DNA of 64,000 bases, taken from positions 281,261,879 to 281,325,878 of the forward strand of contig CM068373.1 of NCBI GenBank assembly GCA_034769895.1. The letters run 5' to 3'. A program made the position numbers and the translations under genes. Under the pieces are notes generated by a model. That model was not told the origin of the DNA. It saw only the letters and a program-made list of their open reading frames with translations, and ran no database searches. Shown here in pieces: positions 33,477-44,738 of the stretch; position 1 is the first letter of the stretch; each line of letters starts with the position of its first letter. Source of the stretch: Magicicada septendecula. Its lineage: Eukaryota; Arthropoda; Insecta; Hemiptera; Cicadidae.

Positions 33477-35935
33477 ACGTAATGATTCGGTGTGCGCTTT
33501 TGTAAAGGAGATAAGACGAGGAGATGGGTTTTCTCTTTATTTTATTTTGGAAATATAAAATTATTTATTATTATTATTACTTAAATATTTAATTCTTTAT
33601 TTTATTTAGTAAAAGTGCCTCGGTGATATCCAGTCGTCAACGACTTCACTGATACGAGAGTGGTATTCGTAGCCGTACGGTTTGAATTGTCGCCGAAATT
33701 AATTAATCTTGTTAAAGTGAATCCGATTGTGTTGTTTTTTCACAATCAATTCCTGATTCGAATCGGTCTTCTAGGTTAGCCGACTTCGTCTCCAAAATTT
33801 TCGGAGTTCTTCACTCTCGTCGTGGTTCTACTCTTCCTCGTCTATCTGAAATGATTAAATCTTAATCCACTCTACAAAAATAAAATGCTGGTTCTGTTAA
33901 CAAATTGATTTATTTGGTATTGTTTTAAAACTTGGATCAGTTGGTCGGTTCACGAGTCGATCGGATATGGTCCGGGTCGACTCGCTCGCTACACTCGATT
34001 TGAACAAACAATGTTAAAAATTCAGTACAATATTATTTTTTGTTCAGGTCGTGAAATTCTTTTAGCTGTTAGTAAAGATCTGAAAGCGCTTTAGTACAAA
34101 ATACAATGCATTACAATATGGTTAATTACAACTCTTAATAAATAACAAGACAAAATAATACTGTGTTTAAAATGTTACAATTCTGAGGTTGATTAACCTT
34201 CAACAAAATGGTTGGCCTCCCACACCAAGATGGCGGACTTCCTCCAGCTGGCTGCCTATGCTATATGCCTCTTACCTAGTATATTAAAATTAAATATTGT
34301 TTTAGGAATTTAATGTCAATAATGTCCCTGAATAAGGTTTTGTTAAGGTCCACAAGTGTCTGGATTAACTGTGTTTTGGTGACTATTGTGTTGTGTAGTG
34401 ACGTGGTTGTTTCGTTATTAAATAATCAAGATTCTCACCACCCGATGTCATGTGTGACGAACTCGGGAAGCGTTAGTTTAAATAGATCGTCCTTTTTTCA
34501 TTCAAATTTCGTTTCTTCTGTTATTATGTTTTCCAGGGTTATTTTGAATGGTTCTCCTGGAATTCCTATTGCATGTTTTACGTCTCCTGGTATTTTATTT
34601 TTACTTTTTTTTATCAAAATGTGACTCTGCTACATGCAGCTGACCTATATAGCTTGATTTTCAACAATAGACTAAAACTAATTATTCCGTTAAAAAACGG
34701 CTTGCCCCGGCTTTTATGGGCTATGATTGGTTCAGGGGCCCCTGACCCTGGTCACGTGGTTTTAATTATTTGACCTATATAAATTTTAAACCTGTCACCT
34801 CAAATTACTCTTTATTTATCTTTTGTTTATGTTAGATTTGAGTTATATGATGTTGGTCCTTATAAAAGGATAGGCATTTTGATACCTAATTTGATATGGG
34901 CCTTTATAAAAGATGTTTTTTGACCTTTAGAACAGTTCTAATTATGGACCCTTTATAAGTATTGTATTGTGGTAACACCATTTTCCTATTTTGCCTATAG
35001 GCTTAGTACAATTAATAACATGGTTTAATAACAATAACAAACATAGTCTTTGACCTTAAAAAATTAATACAATTAACTACTGTCAAAGCCTTCACTAATA
35101 TCTCATTCTGAGATGAGACCTTTTACCCTAACTTACTGTCAACTCTATTTACGGTTATCTCTTTAAAGAGAAATAACATGATAAATACTATGAGTATACA
35201 AAACTCTTTAAACACATACTACTTTTATTTACTGGCTCTTAATATGTATTAGTTTATACATAAGGCCATTGCTTCACTTTCTCCCTTCCCCACTGGTTTA
35301 CAACATGATCTTTGATCATCACTATTCCCTTCTTTGTACACTTATCACTTCACTCACTTATAATATAAGTTTTTACAATTTTTTCTTAGACTAATGATAT
35401 TTCTTACTCTTATTTATACCATTGCATTGCATTTTCTATAACTCTACCTACTGTCTGATCTTTTCTCTTTAATTATTATTATTAATTTATGAAGTATTGT
35501 TTATTTATTTTTTACCTGGTTATCAACATGTTTTTACTTTAGTTTCTTTTGTTATTCTTTTTTTTTTTTTTCAGTTCTTCATGCATTTATGTTATTTGGA
35601 AATTACTGTGGTCTTCACGGTCTTGTTGCTTAGCATGTCTTTATTATAATTAGTGGTTTCGTTGTTAGACTTGTTTATACCTCTCACTTACCATATCTAT
35701 TGGGTTTATCACGTTATTATAGTTTTCTTTGTGTTTCTCTTCTAATTTTTCATTATATATACTGTGTTGCACTTTTTCAATATTTAATTCTTCATCGACT
35801 GCTTTTGTTTTAATTTGGGATTGACATACTATGTTTATAAGTTTCCTTATCATCCATGGTTTATACTAGCACTCATGACTGGTGTTTTACTATTATACAG
35901 ATTATAGGTCTATGGTGATGAAACGTACAGTCACA
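33473..35935 (-). mobile_element. Candidate solo LTR G
   Basis: A 2.46 kb non-coding block between two AT runs. Its minus-strand ends are TGTGACTGTACG (35935) and CATTACGTTAC (33474), matching the TGTRRC...GTTACA style of LTRs A and B. It contains TATATAAA-like sites near 34780. There is no second copy and no internal domain, so a solo LTR is the simplest reading. Confidence 0.55.
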
Positions 35936-35944
35936 ATATATATA
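35936..35944. repeat. Short (AT)n run at right end of G
   Basis: ATATATATA follows the ...GTCACA terminus of G. Confidence 0.8.
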
Positions 35945-36467
35945 GGAGGGGGTTACGTAAATAAATAATAAAAAATTGGCTTACACAAAGGCAAATAAAA
36001 CTTAAAATTTTTTAATCTTTACTTTTTTCTTTCTTTCGTTCATACTGCTATTTCACTGATAATTGCAAGGACACATTAATAATTGTTAAACATTTGTTTT
36101 TTCTTTAACAATAAAATCGAATGAATTGCTTTGGAGGTTGGAAACGTTAATTTGAGAGGAAACATTCTTTTGATTCAAAAATTTGCAGTAAAACATTTTT
36201 CTTTAACGTTCCAATTAAAACTTTTCACAGTTTGTTTCAAAAACTCTTATCTCAGCTGTTCAGCAGCCAAACTTTCTTTATTTACATTCATGAAATTCTA
36301 TTGAACTCTCATCACCGTTTATTTAGGGCAATGTGTATATTTACTGCTTATTCACTTATTGTTTGTGTTTTAGTATAAAAGCAGAAATTTTAAAAGAATT
36401 TGTAACTTTACAGAAAAAAATAACGTGAACTAGTTTATAATAATATTAAATATATTTTTTAATTAAA

Positions 36468-36468
<1 letters not shown>
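35945..36468. other. Unclassified AT-rich stretch
   Basis: It starts GGAGGGGGTTACG and has no ORF or recognisable repeat. Confidence 0.5.

Positions 36469-36505
<37 letters not shown>
36469..36505. repeat. Compound (CT)n(AT)n microsatellite
   Basis: About ten CT units are followed by about eight AT units. Confidence 0.95.
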
Positions 36506-36535
36506 GAAGCCAACACACAAATACTGCACCAGAAG

Positions 36536-36607
36536 CAAGATGGCGAAGGTTGAAGATGGGAGAACAGGATCTCCCGAAACATGTCCCTAAAGAAAAAATA
36601 CATCTTG
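36536..36607 (+). ncRNA. Degenerate hammerhead ribozyme motif
   Basis: The core TTGAAGA (36550-36556) differs from CTGAAGA at the first base. Stem II is GGGAG (36558-36562)/CTCCC (36571-36575) with an 8-nt loop. GAAA is at 36576-36579, a loopless stem III ACATGT at 36579-36584, and the cleavage C at 36585. Stem I has AGG/CCT next to the core, then CAAGATG (36536-36542) pairing perfectly with CATCTTG (36600-36606 or so). The layout matches the motif at 655-686, including one extra base before stem II. The core C-to-T change should impair cleavage. Confidence 0.6.
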
Positions 36608-36635
36608 AGGTAAAATAGTTATAAGTATTATAGTA

Positions 36636-36655
36636 ATATATATATATATATATAT
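36636..36655. repeat. (AT)n run left of element B
   Basis: An AT run directly abuts TGTAACG, the end of LTR B. Confidence 0.95.
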
Positions 36656-38585
36656 TGTAACGTTCTGCTTTTTGATGAGGCGTCCACCACTTACGAGTGT
36701 ATTGCAATTACCAGCTTCGTTAATTCCGCCCCACAGTTGTACGCCAATTCTGTAACGTACCGCTTTTTTCGTGAGGTGTAATGGAAGTGTTATTATATGC
36801 CTCACGCAGTATGCGTCACTTTTGAATTATACTAACTGACGTTTTAAAAGGTATAAATAAAGGATTTTGTTTATCTTGTTTTACTCAATCTAAAAAGAAA
36901 TCGAGAGTGTGTGATTTGTGGTCAAGGAGGGAAGTTGTTCAGCCTTATGCAGAAGAGAGAGTAAGTATCATTATTTCCACTCAGTTGAGACTATTTCTTC
37001 TGTTTGTTGTGCTGAAATTTTTTATAACTACCCACTACAATAAATTAGAACACTTTAATATTCAATATTAAATTTTCAATAATATTGCTTTATTGATTAT
37101 TGACCTTTGTCTCCTGCCATCAAAATATAGGTATCACAATTAATCGTATTAAAAAAAACATCATCTCGACTTTACCGAGTAAACATAGATCTGTCTAAGG
37201 AGCAAACATATATGTTGTTATTTACCCAATATTACGCTATAATAAAAAACATCAATTATTACATAATCCTTAATAATTCCCCAGGGTTCAGGGTGAATTC
37301 TTTGTGTTATGAGAGTGTCAGAAATGGATAATTGCTACGCTTTACAAATACCGAAAAATTAATAAATAATTTTGTTTATTTTTCAAGTATTACGTAGTTT
37401 CCGGAATTGCCGTAAGAGAGCAGCATGTATTTGTTTACTTTGAAAAAACATATGATAAAATGAATATTTTTGTTCTATTTCACTGTTAAAAATGAGTTTT
37501 CTTCTGGACTTATTACGAAAAAATGTTTATATTACCTCGCTCCGTATTGTTCTTACTGGATTGAAGTTTTATTCTGTGATGAGGTCCGTCTTGCGTTATT
37601 ATTTCCTTTTCGTTTGGAGTATTTTCTAATTGTCTACTGGAAGTAGGCCGAACTATATTGGATCCTCAGAATGTTTTCATCCACTGGTTTTTAATGTATA
37701 TCACCATTTAATTTGGATTACTCAGGTATAATTAGTTAGTAGTCACTCTGTTTATTAATCTTGCGTGAATTTCACCTCCTCCAACGTCCAAAAAAGGTTA
37801 TTTTTTATAATCTTTTGTCGCATCGTTTCTTCAACTCTCCGGTTTAGTTCAAAATTTTATATCTTATTAACAATACTTGTTATTTTTCATCACTCTTAGT
37901 AACACATAGTATTTTTATTATGTAGGCAGTTTGTGATTATTATAAATTTATATTTTATTTATGGAAAAATAATTCCCTTCCATTCCGGTTTCTTTACTAA
38001 TTTAATTTACATAATATGTTTTGGTTAATTTTTTTATGACATTGTATATAAATATTTTATCATTTTATTATCATTAAATAAATTTATATATTATTTATTT
38101 AGTCTCGAATAGTGTTTATACCCGGTACTACTTCCTGTTGCCATTTCCTTCATAGGATTATTTTAATTTTATATTATCTTTGGTAGTTAAAATTTTTATG
38201 TCTTTTAAAATTAACCCTGGGTTTTCTTACAATCTAACACAATTATTTGAAACAATATAATATTAACTTGGGTATAACAAATTGTGGTTCATACAATATA
38301 AATTACAATAAATAAATAAAATAACAAAAATCAATTAGTATTATTACATACTACTTCCATAGTTTTATCCTATCCAAAACATACAGCACAGTTTAGTAAT
38401 ACATTAATTTCACTTTGGTTTTTCACCTCAATGGGTACACTATCACTCACTTCGCACTATATACCACTCGAATTGTTTATTATGTTGAGTGATATAATTA
38501 AATTTTGAGCGAGCTTTAGCTTTACCCATTTCTGACTTTTATTCTCATGATTTACTTTATTGGGACCGGGTTATGTACCGTTACA
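36656..38585 (-). repeat. LTR B, copy 1
   Basis: 1,930 bp. Minus-strand start TGTAACGGTACATAACCC, end AACGTTACA. About six single-base differences separate it from copies 2 and 3, for example GGTTTTTAATG versus GGTGTTTAATG near 37690. An internal PBS-like junction lies about 90 bp from the 36656 end. Confidence 0.93.
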
Positions 38586-38597
38586 TAAAGCCCCCCC
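38586..38597 (-). other. Polypurine tract of B, unit 1
   Basis: The minus strand reads GGGGGGGCTTTA immediately before the LTR start at 38585. The same tract precedes LTR copy 2 (43337-43348). It primes plus-strand DNA synthesis. Confidence 0.75.
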
Positions 38598-39654
38598 ACT
38601 AGAACAAATTTATTTTAGTTCAACTTGTTGATAGAAATAAATTGTTGATTTGTTCAAGTCTCCTAATGGTCTTGACTTTGTTTTCATAATAGTGTTTCAT
38701 TTCCGACTGATTATACACTGACTGGTAATTCACACTGGTGGTAATTGCTGTTTTCTTACTATACTCTCTCTCTCTTGGAGGCAAATTCATCAATTATTTC
38801 TCAGGGTTAGTGGTACTTCCACATTTTATTTGATAAGGACTGGTCACACTAATTATATTAAACTTGTTTTAACACTCATTTCTATTTACTTTTATATACT
38901 CGCTTTATCAATTAAGCTTCGGTCTGCTATCTTCCTTCTATTTTCTTCATTTATACTTCTGGAATCTAATATCAATCCTTTCAGCTATTTTATAATTATT
39001 ATCCCTTAAATATTCAATTTCCCTAACATTTTTCCCTATCTTGTGCGGTGGTTCCAGTCGGGTGGCCACTCTGGGTCCATACACCGCTGTCCATCCTTAC
39101 ACCTTCTGAGACCAGGGGAACATCATCCCTGCTCATAAAAATTATTGCCGGAACATTTCTACGGTCAATACATAAAAATAAAAAAATTATAAGTAGTAGT
39201 CAATTAGCGACTAGTACCAAACACTTTTGGGATTCTTCATAATGTAGCTGTTTGTATTTATTTATATATTTCTTCTTCTCCTTGATTCCTTCTTCTTTTC
39301 CATTACTAATAGCATATAACATCATTGGTAGGCCTTATGTTAAAATTCTTTTGACTTTACTTCTTGTGACATATTTCTCCGTATCATTTCTTCTTATTTA
39401 ATCTTCAATTCCGAGAAATTCTAATTATTGTATTATCATCCTCCTTCAGTTTCATTGGAGTCATTAAATTATTCGTTATTCTTCTTATCTGAGCACATTA
39501 CCATCAATTGTTTATTTATTTATTCTTCTTTTGTTACCATTAAAATATTACTTTTTCATATTTTTTCAGTTTAAATCAGTTATTTATAATTAAATTATAT
39601 AATCTGTTCTTTATTCTCTTTATTTTAAATTATATGGTTTCCAAAATAACTTGA
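38598..39654 (-). other. 3' non-coding region of B, unit 1
   Basis: AT-rich internal sequence without coding frames of note. It is repeated at 43349-44405. Confidence 0.6.
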
Positions 39655-39890
39655 GTAAGATGTCCTTACATGCTTTTTATTAATTCTAATGGTTGCAAAA
39701 TATCTTAAGTAAGTTGTACTTACACACTTTTTGAATTTTGGGGTTTTTAGTTTCTTCATTTTAAATTATATTGTTTCTGAATAATTATTGAGTAAGTTGT
39801 TCTTACAGTTTTTTTTTTTAGAATTTTGGGGTTTTAGTCTCTTCACTTGAAATTATATTGTTCGAAATAAGTTGAGTAAGTTGTCCTTAC
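39655..39890 (-). repeat. Hairpin array of B, unit 1
   Basis: Four GTAAG(N5)CTTAC hairpins at 39655, 39709, 39792 and 39876, with loops ATGTC, TTGTA, TTGTT and TTGTC on the plus strand. Between them recur TTTTAAATTATATTGTTT and AGAATTTTGGGGTTTT. The array lies about 100 bp past the Gag-like stop codon. Confidence 0.85.
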
Positions 39891-39987
39891 GTGCTTTTAG
39901 AATTTTGGGTTTTTTTTTATTACAATGGGTTGCTTGGTCCTGTATCCATAAAATCCGTCCCTTTTTTCTGGTTTGTTTGGAGTCTGT

Positions 39988-41322
39988 TTAACTGTGGTCC
40001 ATTATTTCAGGTACTCCATGTTCTCGGATTGCTGGGGTGTTCGTAATTAATTCTCTCCTTGAAAATCTTCTTACCATCCGGCTCTCCCACTTTGCTGCTA
40101 TGAAACTTTCACTTAAGTACCGGTCTTCCGTTATAATTCGTTCCTTTTTAACTAACAAGTATTGTACCTCCTCTAACATAACATAGTTGCTTATATTTAA
40201 TCTCATTTCATTCCCTTTTTCCTCTGGATTATTTGCCCAATATTTGCATGTTGTCTTCCGTCTTGAAGATACGGCTGATATTGTCTGATACACTTCCATC
40301 GTTGACACATTTAACTGGGATGTAAACTTAATTAACTCCCTCTGTTCGTTAATTGGAAGGTTGAATACATTAATTAATCCAACTGTAATCATCTCCCATT
40401 CTTCCTTGGTATTTATTATTCTCTTTCTACATGTTTTTATTATTTTCTTGGTCTTCTTTTCCACGGTTTGAACATCCTTTTTGTTGTGGCTATTTTTATT
40501 TTCCGATAGCATTACACCTTGGTATTCTGTAATTTCTATTTCCTTCATCCTCTCTTCTGTATTCGGACTTACTTTAATACCTTCTAAAGTGCTGTCCAAT
40601 GTTTCATCCAAATTATTGGAACTATGGTCCATTTGTTTATTTGTCTCCTCTTTGTATGTATCTGCTTTTTGGATACGCGTATTAACATTTTCAAACTTCT
40701 CTCCGAAAGTTTTCCATATCTCCTTATTGAACTTCTCCATTTTACACTCAAATTGTTTTAAATTCTCATTATTCTCTTCAAATTTTGCATTCATCTCTTC
40801 TCTTTGCCCTTCAACCGCTTCCTTCAGTTCATGGTATTGTTCATTCATGGTTTGTTTTAAGTTTTCCTCCTGTTTCTCAAAATTCTCCTTATTTTCCTCA
40901 TTGGTTTGTTTCAAGGCTTCCTCCTGTTTTCTAAAATTTTCATCTATTTTGTTATTGGTTTGCTTTGAAGTTTCCTCCTGTTTTCTAAAATTTTCATCTA
41001 TTTTGTCAAATTTTTTCTCCTGTCTCCTAAAATTTTCTTTATTTTCTTCCATTATAATTCTTAACATCTCCTGTATGCTTATATCTTCTTTTTGGTTGGA
41101 TTTATCTGGTTGATCCCCTTGGGCATCCTCTTCAATTATATCCGTTTCCGTATCCATAACTACTTCGGTTTCTTCTGTATCACCTGTCTGTTGGTCCATT
41201 TCACTGTCCGTGACTAATTCTATTTCTTGTTCCTGTCCACCTTCTTCAATCTCCTTTTCTTCTGCCCTCTTCTTCGATTTTCCTCGGGTATTAGGCATTT
41301 CTTGTTTTCTCATAACTGCCAA
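39988..41322 (-). CDS. Gag-like coiled-coil protein of B, unit 1
   Basis: 444 codons; the second Met (MPNTRGKSKKRAEEKEIEEG) is the likelier start by comparison with the Gag of element A. Residues 25-85 are acidic (DTETDIIEEDAQGDQPDKSN). Residues of about 90-250 are coiled coil, with imperfect repeats of KIDENFRKQEE/KENFEKQEENLKQ. Residues of about 310-440 are a more globular, unrecognised domain (EEWEMITVGLINVFNLPINE, then RLNISNYVMLEEVQYLLVKK, then ESFIAAKWESRMVRRFSRRE). There is no zinc knuckle and no capsid signature I can name. The ORF is intact and identical in both units, unlike other ORFs here. It probably binds element RNA or particles supplied by an autonomous partner. That role is inferred. 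Confidence 0.8.
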   Translation of the reverse strand: MAVMRKQEMPNTRGKSKKRAEEKEIEEGGQEQEIELVTDSEMDQQTGDTEETEVVMDTETDIIEEDAQGDQPDKSNQKEDISIQEMLRIIMEENKENFRRQEKKFDKIDENFRKQEETSKQTNNKIDENFRKQEEALKQTNEENKENFEKQEENLKQTMNEQYHELKEAVEGQREEMNAKFEENNENLKQFECKMEKFNKEIWKTFGEKFENVNTRIQKADTYKEETNKQMDHSSNNLDETLDSTLEGIKVSPNTEERMKEIEITEYQGVMLSENKNSHNKKDVQTVEKKTKKIIKTCRKRIINTKEEWEMITVGLINVFNLPINEQRELIKFTSQLNVSTMEVYQTISAVSSRRKTTCKYWANNPEEKGNEMRLNISNYVMLEEVQYLLVKKERIITEDRYLSESFIAAKWESRMVRRFSRRELITNTPAIREHGVPEIMDHS

Positions 41323-41384
41323 CGATAATTAGATTTTTTGATATATATTTTTTATTAAATATCAAAATTCTTTTCTAATTACCG

Positions 41385-41404
41385 CCCTTTTACGTTGAGC
41401 GCCA
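41385..41404 (-). other. Primer binding site of B, unit 1
   Basis: The minus strand reads TGGCGCTCAACGTAAAAGGG, 3 nt after the LTR end. It is a Lys-like PBS. The unit 2 copy is at 46136-46155. Confidence 0.7.
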
Positions 41405-41407
41405 ATT

Positions 41408-43336
41408 TGTAACGTTCTGCTTTTTGATGAGGCGTCCACCACTTACGAGTGTATTGCAATTACCAGCTTCGTTAATTCCGCCCCACAGTTGTACGCCAAT
41501 TCTGTAACGTACCGCTTTTTTCGTGAGGTGTAATGGAAGTGTTATTATATGCCTCACGCAGTATGCGTCACTTTTGAATTATACTAACTGACGTTTTAAA
41601 AGGTATAAATAAAGGATTTTGTTTATCTTGTTTTACTCAATCTAAAAAGAAATCGAGAGTGTGTGATTTGTGGTCAAGGAGGGAAGTTGTTCAGCCTTAT
41701 GCAGAAGAGAGAGTAAGTATCATTATTTCCACTCAGTTGAGACTATTTCTTCTGTTTGTTGTGCTGAAATTTTTTATAACTACCCACTACAATAAATTAG
41801 AACACTTTAATATTCAATATTAAATTTTCAATAATATTGCTTTATTGATTATTGACCTTTGTCTCCTGCCATCAAAATATAGGTATCACAATTAATCGTA
41901 TTAAAAAAAACATCATCTCGACTTTACCGAGTAAACATAGATCTGTCTAAGGAGCAAACATATATGTTGTTATTTACCCAATATTACGCTATAATAAAAA
42001 ACATCAATTATTACATAATCCTTAATAATTCCCCAGGGTTCAGGGTGAATTCTTTGTGTTATGAGAGTGTCAGAAATGGATAATTGCTACGCTTTACAAA
42101 TACCGAAAAATTAATAAATAATTTTGTTTATTTTTCAAGTATTACGTAGTTTCCGGAATTGCCGTAAGAGAGCAGCATGTATTTGTTTACTTTGAAAAAA
42201 CATATGATAAAATGAATATTTTTGTTCTATTTCACTGTTAAAAATGAGTTTTCTTCTGGACTTATTACGAAAAAATGTTTATATTACCTCGCTCCGTATT
42301 GTTCTTACTGGATTGAAGTTTTATTCTGTGATGAGGTCCGTCTTGCGTTATTATTTCCTTTTCGTTTGGAGTATTTTCTAATTGTCTACTGGAAGTAGGC
42401 CGAACTATATTGGATCCTCAGAATGTTTTCATCCACTGGTGTTTAATGTATATCACCATTTAATTTGGATTACTCAGGTATAATTAGTTAGTAGTCACTC
42501 TGTTTATTAATCTTGCGTGAATTTCACCTCCTCCAACGTCCAAAAAAGGTTATTTTTTATAATCTTTTGTCGCATCGCGTCTTCAACTCTCCGGTTTAGT
42601 TCAAAATTTTATATCTTATTAACAATACTTGTTATTTTTCATCACTCTTAGTAACACATAGTATTTTTATTATGTAGGCAGTTTGTGATTATTATAAATT
42701 TATATTTTATTTATGGAAAAATAATTCCCTTCCATTCCGGTTTCTTTACTAATTTAATTTACATAATATGTTTTGGTTAATTTTTTATGACATTGTATAT
42801 AAATATTTTATCATTTTATTATCATTAAATAAATTTATATATTATTTATTTAGTCTCGAATAGTGTTCATACCCGGTACTACTTCCTGTTGCCATTTCCT
42901 TCATAGGATTATTTTAATTTTATATTATCTTTGGTAGTTAAAATTTTTATGTCTTTTAAAATTAACCCTGGGTTTTCTTACAATCTAACACAATTATTTG
43001 AAACAATATAATATTAACTTGGGTATAACAAATTGTGGTTCATACAATACAAATTACAATAAATAAATAAAATAACAAAAATCAATTAGTATTATTACAT
43101 ACTACTTCCATAGTTTTATCCTATCCAAAACATACAGCACAGTTTAGTAATACATTAATTTCACTTTGGTTTTTCACCTCAATGGGTACACTATCACTCA
43201 CTTCGCACTATATACCACTCGAATTGTTTATTATGTTGAGTGATATAATTAAATTTTGAGCGAGCTTTAGCTTTACCCATTTCTGACTTTTATTCTCATG
43301 ATTTACTTTATTGGGACCGGGTTATGTACCGTTACA
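41408..43336 (-). repeat. LTR B, copy 2 (shared middle LTR)
   Basis: 1,929 bp. It carries the same variants as copy 3 at every site I compared and differs from copy 1. It serves as the 5' LTR of unit 1 and the 3' LTR of unit 2. A PBS-like stretch lies inside it at 41480-41498. Confidence 0.93.
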
Positions 43337-44405
43337 TAAAGCCCCCCCACTAGAACAAATTTATTTTAGTTCAACTTGTTGATAGAAATAAATTGTTGAT
43401 TTGTTCAAGTCTCCTAATGGTCTTGACTTTGTTTTCATAATAGTGTTTCATTTCCGACTGATTATACACTGACTGGTAATTCACACTGGTGGTAATTGCT
43501 GTTTTCTTACTATACTCTCTCTCTCTTGGAGGCAAATTCATCAATTATTTCTCAGGGTTAGTGGTACTTCCACATTTTATTTGATAAGGACTGGTCACAC
43601 TAATTATATTAAACTTGTTTTAACACTCATTTCTATTTACTTTTATATACTCGCTTTATCAATTAAGCTTCGGTCTGCTATCTTCCTTCTATTTTCTTCA
43701 TTTATACTTCTGGAATCTAATATCAATCCTTTCAGCTATTTTATAATTATTATCCCTTAAATATTCAATTTCCCTAACATTTTTCCCTATCTTGTGCGGT
43801 GGTTCCAGTCGGGTGGCCACTCTGGGTCCATACACCGCTGTCCATCCTTACACCTTCTGAGACCAGGGGAACATCATCCCTGCTCATAAAAATTATTGCC
43901 GGAACATTTCTACGGTCAATACATAAAAATAAAAAAATTATAAGTAGTAGTCAATTAGCGACTAGTACCAAACACTTTTGGGATTCTTCATAATGTAGCT
44001 GTTTGTATTTATTTATATATTTCTTCTTCTCCTTGATTCCTTCTTCTTTTCCATTACTAATAGCATATAACATCATTGGTAGGCCTTATGTTAAAATTCT
44101 TTTGACTTTACTTCTTGTGACATATTTCTCCGTATCATTTCTTCTTATTTAATCTTCAATTCCGAGAAATTCTAATTATTGTATTATCATCCTCCTTCAG
44201 TTTCATTGGAGTCATTAAATTATTCGTTATTCTTCTTATCTGAGCACATTACCATCAATTGTTTATTTATTTATTCTTCTTTTGTTACCATTAAAATATT
44301 ACTTTTTCATATTTTTTCAGTTTAAATCAGTTATTTATAATTAAATTATATAATCTGTTCTTTATTCTCTTTATTTTAAATTATATGGTTTCCAAAATAA
44401 CTTGA
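43337..44405 (-). other. PPT and 3' non-coding region of B, unit 2
   Basis: A copy of 38586-39654, with the polypurine tract at 43337-43348. Confidence 0.75.
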
Positions 44406-44641
44406 GTAAGATGTCCTTACATGCTTTTTATTAATTCTAATGGTTGCAAAATATCTTAAGTAAGTTGTACTTACACACTTTTTGAATTTTGGGGTTTTTA
44501 GTTTCTTCATTTTAAATTATATTGTTTCTGAATAATTATTGAGTAAGTTGTTCTTACAGTTTTTTTTTTTAGAATTTTGGGGTTTTAGTCTCTTCACTTG
44601 AAATTATATTGTTCGAAATAAGTTGAGTAAGTTGTCCTTAC
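44406..44641 (-). repeat. Hairpin array of B, unit 2
   Basis: The same four hairpins as in unit 1, offset by 4,751 bp (44406, 44460, 44543, 44627). Confidence 0.85.
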
Positions 44642-44738
44642 GTGCTTTTAGAATTTTGGGTTTTTTTTTATTACAATGGGTTGCTTGGTCCTGTATCCAT
44701 AAAATCCGTCCCTTTTTTCTGGTTTGTTTGGAGTCTGT

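Noticed and set aside
40481..41113. 210-codon plus-strand frame (also at 45232-45864)
   Set aside because: It is antisense to the coiled-coil ORF of B. Ser/Phe/Leu richness is the usual mirror of Lys/Glu/Asn codons.
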